Positions 17,379 to 25,771 of a stretch of 64,000 bases of DNA are shown piece after piece. The position numbers and the translations under genes are program-made. The DNA is from an uncultured Coriobacteriaceae bacterium (lineage in GTDB: Bacteria; Actinomycetota; Coriobacteriia; Coriobacteriales; Coriobacteriaceae): assembly GCA_944320725.1 (NCBI GenBank), contig CALUIM010000012.1, positions 186,001-250,000 on the forward strand, given 5' to 3'. Numbering within the stretch: position 1 is the first letter of the stretch; each line of letters begins with the position of its first letter. Below the pieces are notes generated by a model that saw only the letters and a program-made list of their open reading frames with translations, did not search any database and was not told the DNA's origin.

Positions 17379-18569
17379 CTAGAAGACTGCCGACACGATA
17401 TCGACGGCCTGCCTCTTCGAGTCCATGTTCACGTGCGTGTAGATGTCCATGGAGATCTGGGAGCTGTAGTGCCCGGCGAGCTCCTGCATCACCTTGGGGT
17501 GCACGCCCTGGATGGCGAGCAGGGTGAGATAGGTGTGGCGGAACTCGTGCAGGCACCATCCGTCGAGGCCGTACTTTGCGCGGTCCTCGGTCCACCAGCG
17601 GCTGAGGCTGGTGGGCAGGATGCGGGTGCCGCAGTTGTCCGTGATGACGGGGCTGTCGTCGGTCTGCTCGATGTAGCCCTCCTCCGGCTTGCGCCATTGG
17701 TTGGTGCGGGCGTAGCACTTGAACTGGGCCTCCTTGTGATCCTTGAGGATCTGGACCGTCTTGTCCGAGAGCGGCAGCACGCGGGTGCCGGCCTTGGTCT
17801 TGGTTGCCTTGAGGTTGCCCCTGGCGTCGTAGGAATGCCGAATGCCGGCGACCTTGCGGTCGAAGTCTATGTCGCCCCAGGAGAGGCCGCAGATCTCGCC
17901 ACGGCGCAGGCCCATGGTGATGGCGAGCAGGTACGCGCACTCGCGGTCGGTCTCGGGGTTGAGCGCGTCGATGAACTTGTGCGCCTGGGCCGGCGTGAGG
18001 GCGCGCTTGGCCTTGGTGTCCATCTTGGGCGGGTTTGCCTTGTCGCACGGGTTGAACACGAGAATCCCCTCCTTCTTGGCCTGCTCGAAGACGAGCGTCA
18101 GGTTGTCGTGAATCTGGTTGACGTAGGAGCCGCCCGACGGCCCGCCGGAGAGCGTGTCGCCCTTGAGCATGGCTATGTACATGTCGTCGAGCATGGTAGG
18201 CGTGATCGATTCGAGCTTCGCCTTGCCGAGGTGCTTGGCCACGGCCTTGAACTGCTGGCGCTGCCTGTCGATGGTTGTAACCGCGACCTCCTTGTTGAGC
18301 TCGCGCCGGTCGACGTAGCGCTTGCAGTACTCCTCGAGCGTGTACGTGGTGCGGCCCTGGACGCGGTCGCCCTCCACCTCTTCCATGAACTCGCGCAGGG
18401 CCACCTTCGCCTGGGTGAACGTGCCAGCGAAGCGGCGAGACCTGGTCTTGTACTTGCCGGTCTTGGGATCCAAGCCGATCGAGACGCGCAGCTCCCACTT
18501 TCGGCACTTGTTCTTGGGCTTGTCCTTCTCCTTCTGGATGATGAAGCCTCCGCCTTTGGTGTCTGCCAT
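17379..18569 (-). CDS. int: Phage-type tyrosine integrase
   Basis: 396 residues: an N-terminal arm-binding region (KWELRVSIGLDPKTGKYKTR), a SAM-like core-binding domain (about 75-180) and a catalytic domain. Catalytic residues are Arg in MGLRRGEICGLSW, HEFRHTYL (His-x-x-Arg), GHYSS (His) and the tyrosine of MDIYTHVN. ATG 18569 with AGGTGAT is used rather than GTG 18578. It faces the left attachment repeat and would insert the island at the guaA 3' end. An HTH gene lies five bases upstream. Confidence 0.93.
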   Translation of the reverse strand: MADTKGGGFIIQKEKDKPKNKCRKWELRVSIGLDPKTGKYKTRSRRFAGTFTQAKVALREFMEEVEGDRVQGRTTYTLEEYCKRYVDRRELNKEVAVTTIDRQRQQFKAVAKHLGKAKLESITPTMLDDMYIAMLKGDTLSGGPSGGSYVNQIHDNLTLVFEQAKKEGILVFNPCDKANPPKMDTKAKRALTPAQAHKFIDALNPETDRECAYLLAITMGLRRGEICGLSWGDIDFDRKVAGIRHSYDARGNLKATKTKAGTRVLPLSDKTVQILKDHKEAQFKCYARTNQWRKPEEGYIEQTDDSPVITDNCGTRILPTSLSRWWTEDRAKYGLDGWCLHEFRHTYLTLLAIQGVHPKVMQELAGHYSSQISMDIYTHVNMDSKRQAVDIVSAVF

Positions 18570-18574
18570 ACAGA

Positions 18575-18958
18575 TCACCTGGCCTGCGTGGCCATGAGGC
18601 GGTCGCTGAAGTCGAGGAACAGCAGGAAGTCGTCGAGGCGCTTCTTGCCGTCTTCTGAGAGCGAGCGGTACAGGGCGTTGAGGTCCCGGCCGTTGGCGTC
18701 GTCTGCCGCGTCACGGCCGACGACCGCGTCTATGGTGCAGTTGAGCTTGTCAGCGATGGCCCAGGCGGCGCGCAGCGGCACGCCGGAGTCGGGGTCTGCA
18801 AGGGTGCGCTCGTAGCGCGAGTAGGTGGTGGCGGGGATGCCGAGCACCGCCGCGAAGTCCTTGCTGCTGCGGTATCCTGCGGCCCTGCGCAGGTCCGCAA
18901 GGGTGGTTTCGGGGCGCACATGGGCCTGTGCGCTGTCCATGCGGGTGCTTGATGCCAT
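18575..18958 (-). CDS. HTH regulator, paralogue of the 19047 repressor
   Basis: 127 residues with an XRE-like helix-turn-helix at about 20-75 (LADLRRAAGYRSSKDFAAVL, then TTYSRYE). It is clearly homologous to the N-terminal domain of the next gene: both contain SRY(E/D)K-type recognition helices and AWA(I/M)AD.L(N/D)C(T/S)ID..VGRD. The C-terminal half is unrelated and probably mediates oligomerisation. It lies five bases before the integrase, suggesting it controls or is co-expressed with it. The 17-bp element at 18969-18985 lies just upstream. Confidence 0.75.
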   Translation of the reverse strand: MASSTRMDSAQAHVRPETTLADLRRAAGYRSSKDFAAVLGIPATTYSRYERTLADPDSGVPLRAAWAIADKLNCTIDAVVGRDAADDANGRDLNALYRSLSEDGKKRLDDFLLFLDFSDRLMATQAR

Positions 18959-18968
18959 ATAATGACAC

Positions 18969-18985
18969 CGTCCTTTCTAGCCTCA
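18969..18985 (-). repeat. 17-bp regulatory element, copy 1 (inverted to copy 2)
   Basis: Read on the minus strand this is TGAGGCTAGAAAGGACG, identical to 20084-20100 on the plus strand. It lies 11 bases before the start codon of the 18575-18958 regulator. Confidence 0.6.
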
Positions 18986-19046
18986 ATCTAGTTCGGACGC
19001 CGGCCCGTGGGTGTTGTCTCACCTGCGGGCCAACCTGACTTTGCGC

Positions 19047-19829
19047 CTACTCGTCGAGCCGCACCGTCGCGTACTTGATGACCGTATCGGGAGTTGCCTC
19101 TCCCGAATGAACGGCCCAGTTCCTGAGCTCCTTGCGGTGCAGCCTGTCGTAGGCTTCCATGACCTTGCGTATCACCTCCTCGTCCTTCTTTCCGAATTCC
19201 TCGTCCATCTGTGCCCGTTCTTCGTCGAGCCAGTTCTGGATTTCCTCTTCCGTCCAGTAATGCACGTTGCCCTCGGAATCGCCGTAGCCGCCGCGCAGCT
19301 CTTCCTCAAGGCCGGCACAGTGGTCGTCGATGCCTGGCTTGCGTTTGGCGGCCGCTTGGTCGCGCAGGAACTTCTCGAATGCCGTCCGTTCCTCCATGGG
19401 CGAACCGAAGGCCACCAGGTCGCCGAAGTCTGACCCCTCATAGAGCGAGTTGTAGAAAACGCGCTCGTAGTATTGGCAGAGTCTGTCGTTCTTGGAGTCC
19501 TCCTCGGCCTTGGCCTGCCTACGTGCGGCCTTGTCCTTGACGCCGGCGAACTCGATGAACTCGTCGACCAGGGCGCGGGTCTCGGGCAGCAGGGCGTCGT
19601 AGAAGTCCTGCAGCTCGCTGACGCCGGCGGTGACGTGATCGCGGCCCACGATCTCGTCGATGGAGCAGTCGAGCGCGTCCGCCATGGCCCAGGCGACCTT
19701 GACGGGGATGGTCTCGGGGTCCTTGTCGTAGCGGGACATGCTCGAAGGCGAGATGCCCAACGCGTCGGCGAACTCGCGCGCGCTGCGGAAGCCCTTCTCC
19801 CTCCTGAGTTCCTGAATGGTCTTGGCCAT
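19047..19829 (-). CDS. XRE-family repressor-like protein of the island
   Basis: 260 residues. The HTH occupies about residues 1-65 (MAKTIQELRREKGFRSAREF..., LGISPSSMSRYDKD). The long, acidic, helical C-terminal part has no recognised peptidase or dimerisation motif, so it does not look like a CI repressor with self-cleavage. It is divergent from the early genes, with a good promoter and a split 9-bp inverted repeat in between, as for a lysogeny repressor. The HTH is paralogous to the adjacent 18575 gene. Confidence 0.75.
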   Translation of the reverse strand: MAKTIQELRREKGFRSAREFADALGISPSSMSRYDKDPETIPVKVAWAMADALDCSIDEIVGRDHVTAGVSELQDFYDALLPETRALVDEFIEFAGVKDKAARRQAKAEEDSKNDRLCQYYERVFYNSLYEGSDFGDLVAFGSPMEERTAFEKFLRDQAAAKRKPGIDDHCAGLEEELRGGYGDSEGNVHYWTEEEIQNWLDEERAQMDEEFGKKDEEVIRKVMEAYDRLHRKELRNWAVHSGEATPDTVIKYATVRLDE

Positions 19830-19903
19830 GGCCCTAAAGCCTCCTTCGTGTGTACGTTCTGTGGCGGAGCGGTGCGAATCTCTGGGTTGAGCGGTTCAAC
19901 AAT

Positions 19904-19985
19904 GTGCAACACATCATACCACTCCACAACAGAACTAACAATGTTACTAGGCAAATTATATCACGAATGAAAATTGGTGTTGCAC
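19904..19985. promoter_or_regulatory. Divergent control region with repressor promoter and operators
   Basis: On the minus strand TTGTTA (19936-19941) and TATGAT (19913-19918) are separated by 17 bases: a strong promoter for the repressor. GTGCAACAC (19904-19912) directly follows the -10, and its reverse complement GTGTTGCAC is at 19977-19985, on the early-gene side. The AT-rich stretch at 19954-19962 may hold the rightward -10. This looks like a genetic switch with two operators. Confidence 0.65.
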
Positions 19986-20083
19986 GTAGAGGGATTTTCT
20001 GTGCTACCCTATGGCACGCGCCCACAACAGAGGCAAACGGTGTTCCACAGAGCGCACCGGAACTGGCGCGGGCGTGACGGACA

Positions 20084-20100
20084 TGAGGCTAGAAAGGACG
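20084..20100 (+). repeat. 17-bp regulatory element, copy 2
   Basis: TGAGGCTAGAAAGGACG, identical to copy 1 at 18969-18985 in the opposite orientation, 18 bases before the start codon of the excisionase-like gene. Its function is unknown; it may be bound by one of the two paralogous HTH regulators. Confidence 0.6.
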
Positions 20101-20117
20101 ATCTTAGGAGGTTCCAC

Positions 20118-20327
20118 ATGGGAAACAAGTTCGAGGAACTGCCACTGTTCCTGACGCCGCAGCAGCTTGCGGACGTCACCGGCGAGCACTTCAACTCGAT
20201 CCGGCGCGGCATCACCGAGGGGCGGATCCCCGCAGACAAGGCGAACGGGCGCTGGCGCATCTGCCGCGACGTCATCTTCGCGAACACGAAGGAGGGCCTT
20301 CTCTTCGGCAAGAAGGTCGGGGAATGA
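20118..20327 (+). CDS. Excisionase/AlpA-like DNA-binding protein
   Basis: 69 residues forming a winged-helix of the HTH_17 excisionase type: LPLFLTPQQLADVTGEHFNSIRRGITEGRIPADKANGRWRI has the recognition helix and the wing. AGGAGG lies seven bases before ATG 20118. It is the first rightward gene after the switch region and may bend DNA for excision or activate early genes. The next gene overlaps by 4 bp. Confidence 0.75.
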   Translation: MGNKFEELPLFLTPQQLADVTGEHFNSIRRGITEGRIPADKANGRWRICRDVIFANTKEGLLFGKKVGE

Positions 20328-20548
20328 GCGAGCGCACGCTGCGCATCGGGCGGATCTGCGAGAAGCGGGGCACCCAGGCGATGATCGCGAAGGCCACCGG
20401 CATATCTAGGCCGGCGGTGTCGCGGATCGTGCGCGGGCTCGAGCCTCCCTACCCGAAGCGCGGCAAGGCGATCGCGGCGGCCGTCGGCTGGGCCGGCGAC
20501 TGGCGCGAGCTCTTCGAGGAATGCGACGAGGAGGGAGGCCAGATGTGA
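20324..20548 (+). CDS. Small HTH protein (Cro-like)
   Basis: 74 residues. RICEKRGTQAMIAKATGISRPAVSRIVRGLEPPYPKRGKAIA reads as a short helix-turn-helix. The start overlaps the previous stop (ATGA), so the two are coupled. The role, early control or copy control, is inferred from position only. Confidence 0.65.
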   Translation: MSERTLRIGRICEKRGTQAMIAKATGISRPAVSRIVRGLEPPYPKRGKAIAAAVGWAGDWRELFEECDEEGGQM

Positions 20549-20559
20549 GGGCCTATGAC

Positions 20560-20694
20560 ATGGGGCGACCCACAGCCGAAATCTTGGCGGATGGCGGGCT
20601 GCGGGTCACCGGTGCTCAGAGCTTTGCGCTCTGTCCGAGCGATTCTACACCTTGCGGCAACTTCCACAAGCGGAGGGAGGTGCCGGCATGGTGA
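20560..20694 (+). CDS. Possible small phage protein, 44 residues
   Basis: An open frame from ATG 20560 fills the gap between the Cro-like gene and the primase and overlaps the primase start (TGGTGA contains both ends). GAGGG lies nine bases upstream of the start. The product (MGRPTAEILADGGLRVTGAQ...) shows no recognised family. Called on position, coupling and compactness only. Confidence 0.35.
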   Translation: MGRPTAEILADGGLRVTGAQSFALCPSDSTPCGNFHKRREVPAW

Positions 20695-21776
20695 CCGAGA
20701 CAGACCGCGACGCGCTGCGCGAGCTCATGCCCGAGCTCTTGAACGTTCGTTGCGGGATCACCGACCTGCGCCGGTCCTTCCGGTGCCCATCGCCCAACCA
20801 CGACGACCGCGACCCCTCCGCGCACTACTACGCCAACGACAACACCGTGCACTGCTTCGGGTGCGGCAAGACCTGGGACGTGTTCTCGCTGATCGCCGAG
20901 CTCGACGGCATCGACGGCTTCGCCGAGCAGGCCAGGGCCGTGGCGGATGCCGCGGGATACAGGCTCAGCGACGATGACGAGCCGAGGAGGCCGAGGCAGC
21001 GGCCAAAGCGCAAGCCCAGGCCGCTGTTCGACCCTCCCCGCGAGGCCGGCGGCGCCGACTGCGCCGAGGCGTGCGGAAACGCCTTCGGGCAGCTCTACTG
21101 CGCCGAGAACGACATCGGCCGGCGCTACCTGCGCCGGCGCGGGCTCGACGACGGCGACGCGGCCACCTTCGGGCTCGGCTTCACCAAGGATCCGCGCGAG
21201 ATCATGCCGGAGTTCCGCGTGTACGAGCCCAAGGCTTTCGGCTTCATCACGATCCCGTTCTGGAACAGGGACTTCTCGACGGCGAACTACTGCATGGTGC
21301 ACACCGTCTGCAAGCCCGGCGGCGCGCGCAACAAGGAGTGGCGGCCACGCGGTCTGGCGACGCCCCTGTGGTGCGAATGGCTACTCTCGGCCGCTGCCGA
21401 CCAGGTCTACGTGACCGAGGGGCTGATCGACGCGATGGCCCTGGCGAAGATCACCGGCGGCGACACGATGGCCCTGGGCGGCGTGTCGAACGCCAAGCGC
21501 CTGGCGCAGGTGCCCTACGCGACGCCTCCCGAGCTTAGGCCCAAGAAGATTACCGCGGCCATGGACGAGGATGACGAGGGGCGCAGGACCCGCGACAGGA
21601 TCTGCCACGACCTCGACGTGCTCAGGGTGCCGCATGCCGTGATGCCGCCCTATCCGGGCGGGGCCAAGGACGCGGACGAGTACCTCATGGCCATGCACGG
21701 CAAGGAGTGGGACTACGAGCGGCGCGAGCCGAGCATCCAGACCGGTTACAAGCTGTGGTACACGAGGTGGCGCTGA
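20688..21776 (+). CDS. CHC2 zinc-finger DNA primase
   Basis: 362 residues. The zinc ribbon appears as FRCPSPNHDDRDPSAHYY...HCFGCGKTWDVF (about residues 31-70). A TOPRIM-like region (VYVTEGLIDAMALAKI, then AMDEDDEG and DADEYL) follows in the C-terminal half. It would synthesise RNA primers for island replication. There is no helicase domain; the next gene, starting in the TGATG overlap, supplies a RecA-fold ATPase. Confidence 0.85.
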   Translation: MVTETDRDALRELMPELLNVRCGITDLRRSFRCPSPNHDDRDPSAHYYANDNTVHCFGCGKTWDVFSLIAELDGIDGFAEQARAVADAAGYRLSDDDEPRRPRQRPKRKPRPLFDPPREAGGADCAEACGNAFGQLYCAENDIGRRYLRRRGLDDGDAATFGLGFTKDPREIMPEFRVYEPKAFGFITIPFWNRDFSTANYCMVHTVCKPGGARNKEWRPRGLATPLWCEWLLSAAADQVYVTEGLIDAMALAKITGGDTMALGGVSNAKRLAQVPYATPPELRPKKITAAMDEDDEGRRTRDRICHDLDVLRVPHAVMPPYPGGAKDADEYLMAMHGKEWDYERREPSIQTGYKLWYTRWR

Positions 21777-23023
21777 TGGGCGTGAGCAAGGAAGCATACA
21801 TGCACGACGTGGAGGCCGCGAACGACGCGGCCTCCGTCGTCTCCGAGGATATTGCGGCAACAAAGGGCTTTGCATCGGCCCTGCCGCCCTTCCAGCAGGC
21901 GATTGTGCTCCGCGACGAGCTGCCCGAGATGCCGGCGGAGGTGATCGAGGGCGTGCTGTTGGAGACGCACAAGATGCTGCTGACCGGACCCTCCAAGGCG
22001 GGCAAGACGTGGTGCCTGATCAACCTGGCCGTGAGCGTGGCGACCGGCGGCTGGTGGATCGACTTCAAGTGCGCACAGCGCAAGGTGCTCTACGTGGACC
22101 TTGAGACCGACCCGAGGACGCTGCAGAAGCGCGTGTCCCGCGTGGCCGAGGCCAAGAGCGCCGACGCCCAGGCGGTGCGCGGGAACCTGGTACTCTGGCC
22201 CCTGCGCGGCAAGTCCTGCTCGCTTGAGGAGATCGCCGCCGAGCTCTTCGTGCGCTGCAAGGCGGGCGACTTCGGCATGGTCATCATCGACCCGGCCTAC
22301 ATGGTGCAGGACGGCGACGAGAACAACGCCAAGGACATCCGCGAGTTCTTCGCCAAGCTCGACGAGATCTGCGTGAACCTTGAGTGCACCGTCGTGATCT
22401 CGCACCATCACAGCAAGGGCGCACAGGGCCTGAAGAGCGCGATCGACCGTGGCAGCGGCTCCGGCGTGTTCGGCCGTGCCCCCGACGCGGTGCTCGACAT
22501 GACCGAGCTGATCCTGGAGCCCGGCACGCTGGAGATGGCGCGGCAGTCGCACAAGCTGGCCGACGTGAAGCGGCTCACCGGCTGGCGGATGTCGTTCACC
22601 CTGCGCGAGTTCGCCCAGAAGGACCCGCTCGACCTGTGGCTGGTCTTCCCGCTGCACGAGGTTGACCACACCGACCTTTTGGCCGACTGCAAGCCAAACT
22701 ACGGCGGCGTGTCCGAGGCCAGGAAGCTGCGCACCGAGGCCGAGAACCTTGGCAAGGTGGCCTCCCTTGAGGGCGTGTGCGACCGGCTCATCGGGCGCGG
22801 CGAGAGCTGCGAGCGCGACGAGCTGCGCAGGTCCCTGGGATGGAGCCTGCCCACCGTGCGCCGATGGCTCGACGAGTCCACCCGATTCGAGCAGACGCTC
22901 GACCCGAAGACCGGCAAGGCGCTGATCGTTCGCGCGGCTGTGAATGATGCGGCAACTTCTGGCTCTTCCGGCGAGGCCCCGGACAGCGGAGAGGAGGCGC
23001 AAGGTGTCCTTCCCATTGCCTGA
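21776..23023 (+). CDS. RepA/AAA_25-type RecA-fold ATPase (replicative helicase-like)
   Basis: 415 residues. Walker A is LTGPSKAGKTWCLINLA; VLYVDLETDP and MVIIDPAYMVQDGD form the Walker B region; VVISHHHSKGAQG is the sensor/hexamer loop of the RSF1010 RepA/DnaB-like group. The C-terminal 100 residues look like a winged helix. It overlaps the primase stop by one base. It probably unwinds DNA at the island origin. Confidence 0.8.
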   Translation: MGVSKEAYMHDVEAANDAASVVSEDIAATKGFASALPPFQQAIVLRDELPEMPAEVIEGVLLETHKMLLTGPSKAGKTWCLINLAVSVATGGWWIDFKCAQRKVLYVDLETDPRTLQKRVSRVAEAKSADAQAVRGNLVLWPLRGKSCSLEEIAAELFVRCKAGDFGMVIIDPAYMVQDGDENNAKDIREFFAKLDEICVNLECTVVISHHHSKGAQGLKSAIDRGSGSGVFGRAPDAVLDMTELILEPGTLEMARQSHKLADVKRLTGWRMSFTLREFAQKDPLDLWLVFPLHEVDHTDLLADCKPNYGGVSEARKLRTEAENLGKVASLEGVCDRLIGRGESCERDELRRSLGWSLPTVRRWLDESTRFEQTLDPKTGKALIVRAAVNDAATSGSSGEAPDSGEEAQGVLPIA

Positions 23024-23204
23024 AAGGGTGCAAATTTGCATGTTTAAGGGGGGGTAAAGAAACCCTTATATATAGAAATATTTGTGGGGAGGGGGATGTG
23101 TGTCGGGGACAGGACGCCCCGACCACACACCCCCGCACCCTTCCCGTGAGGCCTGAGGGGGTCAAAGGCTTTCACCCGACCCTTCATCCCGGGCGGTGGC
23201 CGGC
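23024..23204. other. AT-rich intergenic stretch with palindrome
   Basis: TGCAAATTTGCA (23029-23040) is a 12-bp perfect palindrome, followed by an AT-rich run (23050-23085) in otherwise GC-rich DNA, directly after the replication genes. It could be an origin or a promoter. No repeated iterons were seen. Confidence 0.35.
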
Positions 23205-23639
23205 ATGAGCGCGAAGGAATGGCGAGCCTGGACCACGCGCGAAGTCGACGTGATGCGGGCCAACGGGCACCTGGGCGTGGAGGCCGTGCACGATGCCTTG
23301 CTGCGCGAGTGCGGAACCGACCGCTCCGCGCGCTCCATCGAGAGCCAGGCGAGCCGGTGCCACGTGAGCCTGCGGGTGCAGCAGGTGTGCCCGGAGTGCG
23401 GCGTGGTTGGCGTACGCCTGAACAGGCAGAGCGGGCTTTGCCCCATGTGCACCGAGATGATGCACCTCAACGAGGAGATCGCGTTCAACGAGACCCTGCA
23501 GCGCGAGCGCGAGGAGAAGGCGGACGAGGCCGAGGTCGCCCAGATCCGCCGGGAGCGGGACCGGATGCGGCAGCGCAACAGCCGGCTGTGCAGGAAGTTC
23601 GGGCTAAAGAGTAGACGCGACCGCAGGGACGGCAAGTGA
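23205..23639 (+). CDS. Zn-ribbon protein with SANT/Myb-like N terminus
   Basis: 144 residues. The N-terminal helical repeat (SAKEWRAWTTREVDVMRANGHLGV, then RSARSIESQASR) resembles a Myb/SANT-type DNA-binding unit. CPECG and CPMC form a zinc ribbon at about residues 66-90. A charged coiled coil and basic tail follow. Common in phage regulatory regions; a role as late-gene regulator is possible. ATG 23205 is preferred over GTG 23196. Confidence 0.6.
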   Translation: MSAKEWRAWTTREVDVMRANGHLGVEAVHDALLRECGTDRSARSIESQASRCHVSLRVQQVCPECGVVGVRLNRQSGLCPMCTEMMHLNEEIAFNETLQREREEKADEAEVAQIRRERDRMRQRNSRLCRKFGLKSRRDRRDGK

Positions 23640-23650
23640 CATGGAGGGTG

Positions 23651-23693
23651 CAAGGGGTGAAAGATTCGGCCCTTTGCACCCTTTCACCCCTTG
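23651..23693. terminator. Strong hairpin between convergent genes
   Basis: CAAGGGGTGAAAG (23651-23663) and CTTTCACCCCTTG (23681-23693) form a 13-bp perfect stem with a 17-base loop. It lies between the stop codons of convergent genes and would end transcription both ways. Confidence 0.7.
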
Positions 23694-23945
23694 TTAGCCA
23701 AGATAATCGCGAATTGCATCAATGATTTCGGGATGCCAAGCGTCTGCGTCAAAGACCCTGTCTCTGTAAATCGTGTACTTCACGCCCTCGTGGGTCACAA
23801 GCCAATGATTTCCCGAGTGCTCTTGGATACCCATCTCTTCGAGTATTAGGTTTAAGGCATGAACGCTCTTAACATCGTAGCCAAGTTCCTGCAAGCGGCT
23901 GACTATCTCGGACTTGTATAAGTCGCCTAAGTAGTTGTACGGCAT
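23694..23945 (-). CDS. Small hypothetical cargo protein, reverse strand
   Basis: 82 residues, unrecognised (MPYNYLGDLYKSEIVSRLQE; HWLVTHEGVKYTIYRDRVFD). ATG 23945 has GGGAGG eight bases before it. Base composition is more AT-rich than the neighbours, and the opposite orientation inside a rightward phage operon marks it as accessory (moron-like) cargo. Confidence 0.6.
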   Translation of the reverse strand: MPYNYLGDLYKSEIVSRLQELGYDVKSVHALNLILEEMGIQEHSGNHWLVTHEGVKYTIYRDRVFDADAWHPEIIDAIRDYLG

Positions 23946-24018
23946 TGCGACACCTCCCATTAGCGTATTCAATGCTTGCCAGCATAGTAAAACACATCAA
24001 TCAGGCCGACCCTGTGAG

Positions 24019-24058
24019 TTTGTGACGCGCTGGGAGCATGCCACCTTGAGGAGGTGGC
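24019..24058 (+). promoter_or_regulatory. Late-module motif copy 1 with hairpin over the terS ribosome site
   Basis: TTTGTGACGCGCTG (24019-24032) is identical to 36691-36704. ATGCC follows after five bases. GCCACCT (24040-24046) and AGGTGGC (24052-24058) form a 7-bp stem that contains the terS Shine-Dalgarno sequence. Confidence 0.55.
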
Positions 24059-24063
24059 TGACC

Positions 24064-24498
24064 ATGCCCGCGAAGTTGAAGCTGACATACGCGCTCGTCG
24101 AGCAGATCGTGGAGCTCAAGCGCGACGGACTGTGCGATGCAGACATCATCGCCGCGATCGGCGTGCACCAGGCGACGTTCTACCGCTGGCTGAAAGAAGG
24201 CGAGAACGCCAAGACCGGAGTGAAGCGCGCGTTATACGAAGAACTAAAAAAGGCCGAGGCGCAGTACAAGAGATGCCTGCTCACGACCATCAAGTCGGCG
24301 GCGGAGTCTCGCGCCCAGTACTGGACGGCGGCCGCCTGGCTGCTTGAGCGCAAGTACCCCATGGAGTACGGCAAGATGGAGCGCAAGGCCGAGGAGGCAG
24401 ACAACGCTCCGGTGCAGCTGACACTCGGGCTCGTCATCGAGCCCATGGCCGACGACTCCGACGGCGAGGCCGGGGGCGGTGTTGCCGATGGCGACTAA
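24064..24498 (+). CDS. terS: Terminase small subunit-like protein
   Basis: 144 residues. The N-terminal HTH (LVEQIVELKRDGLCDADIIA, then QATFYRWLKEGENAKTG) is the DNA-recognition region of phage small terminases. A helical oligomerisation stretch follows, ending in an acidic tail. It would recognise the packaging site. GAGGAGG precedes ATG 24064. Its last 11 bases overlap terL. Confidence 0.82.
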   Translation: MPAKLKLTYALVEQIVELKRDGLCDADIIAAIGVHQATFYRWLKEGENAKTGVKRALYEELKKAEAQYKRCLLTTIKSAAESRAQYWTAAAWLLERKYPMEYGKMERKAEEADNAPVQLTLGLVIEPMADDSDGEAGGGVADGD

Positions 24499-25768
24499 CG
24501 TCTCCGACTTCGTCATCCCGCGCTTCCACCCGGTGCTCGGCGACGTGATGGCCCACGGCCACACGCACTACTGGCTGCCGAGCGGGCGCAGCTCGACCAA
24601 GTCCTCCTTCATCAGCATCGCGATCGTTCTTCTCATCATCGCGAACCCGAAGGCCAATGCCGTGGTGGTAAGGCGCTTCTCCAACACCCTGCGCGATTCC
24701 GTCTACCAGCAGATCCAGTGGGCAATCGAGATGCTCGGCCTGGAGGGCGTCTTCCGCTGCCGCGTCTCTCCCATGGAGATCACCTACACCCCTACCGGGC
24801 AGCGCATCGTGTTCCGTGGTGCGGACGATCCTCTCAAGTTGAAGGGCGTGAAGTTCACCAAGGGCTATTGCAGCGTGGTCTGTTTCGAGGAGCTGGACCA
24901 GTTTGAGGGTGTGGAAGCCGTTCGCTCCATCCTCAACTCTCTGCGCCGTGGCGGTGACCGCTTCTGGATCTTCTATTCCTACAACCCGCCTAAGACGATG
25001 TGGTCGTGGGTGAACGTGGAGCGCCTGGAGCGCATTCGGTGCGACGACACCCTTGTGCGCGGGAGCTCTTATCTCGACGTGATCGATTCCCACCCTGACT
25101 GGCTGGGCGCGCCGTTCGTGGAGGAGGCCGAGTACCTGCACGACACGAACGAGAAGGCCTGGCGTTGGGAGTACCTGGGCGAGATAACCGGCACCGGCGG
25201 CGCGATCTTCGACAACGTGCACGAGGCGAAGCTTTCCGACTCTCGCATCCGCACCTTCCAGCGCATCCGAAACGGCGTTGACTGGGGCTGGTTCCCGGAC
25301 CCGTGGCGCTTCGTGCGCTGTGCCTGGGAGCCTGATGCGCGGCGCCTTCTCATCTTCGAGGAGCATTCGGCCAACAAGATGATGCCGGCGGAGACCGGGC
25401 GCATAGTGGTCGATTCTCTCACCTTCCCAGACGAGGTGGGCGGCGAGCCCTACTTCCACGACCAGATCATCTACTGCGACGACACGCCCGACTCCAAGGT
25501 GCAGATGAACGTGTGGAGGCGCGAGCTCGGCCTTCGCGTTCACGCGGCCAGGAAGGCCAGGATGCGCCGGCTTTCCTACGAATGGCTGGATGGGCTGCGC
25601 GAGATCGTGATTGACAGCGAGCGATGTCCCTTGACCTTCTCCGAATTCACCTTGAAGGAGTTCGAGAGGGACAAGGAGGGCAACTGGATAGACGAGATCC
25701 CGGATGGCAATGACCACAGCATCGACGCGGTGAGATACGCGATGCTCGACGACGTATTGCGAGGTTAG
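24488..25768 (+). CDS. terL: Terminase large subunit
   Basis: 426 residues. The packaging ATPase has a Walker A-like SGRSSTKSSF (about residues 33-42) and Walker B CFEELDQFEG. The C-terminal RNase H-like nuclease has GVDWGWFPDP (first Asp), IIYCDDTPDSK and a final DHSIDAVRYAM Asp. Length is typical. It cuts and pumps DNA into the prohead. Intact. Confidence 0.93.
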   Translation: MATNVSDFVIPRFHPVLGDVMAHGHTHYWLPSGRSSTKSSFISIAIVLLIIANPKANAVVVRRFSNTLRDSVYQQIQWAIEMLGLEGVFRCRVSPMEITYTPTGQRIVFRGADDPLKLKGVKFTKGYCSVVCFEELDQFEGVEAVRSILNSLRRGGDRFWIFYSYNPPKTMWSWVNVERLERIRCDDTLVRGSSYLDVIDSHPDWLGAPFVEEAEYLHDTNEKAWRWEYLGEITGTGGAIFDNVHEAKLSDSRIRTFQRIRNGVDWGWFPDPWRFVRCAWEPDARRLLIFEEHSANKMMPAETGRIVVDSLTFPDEVGGEPYFHDQIIYCDDTPDSKVQMNVWRRELGLRVHAARKARMRRLSYEWLDGLREIVIDSERCPLTFSEFTLKEFERDKEGNWIDEIPDGNDHSIDAVRYAMLDDVLRG

Positions 25769-25771
25769 GCA

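Noticed and set aside
17433-18815. Long frame opposite the integrase
   Set aside because: Antisense shadow of a gene with full catalytic motifs; no ribosome site or domain.
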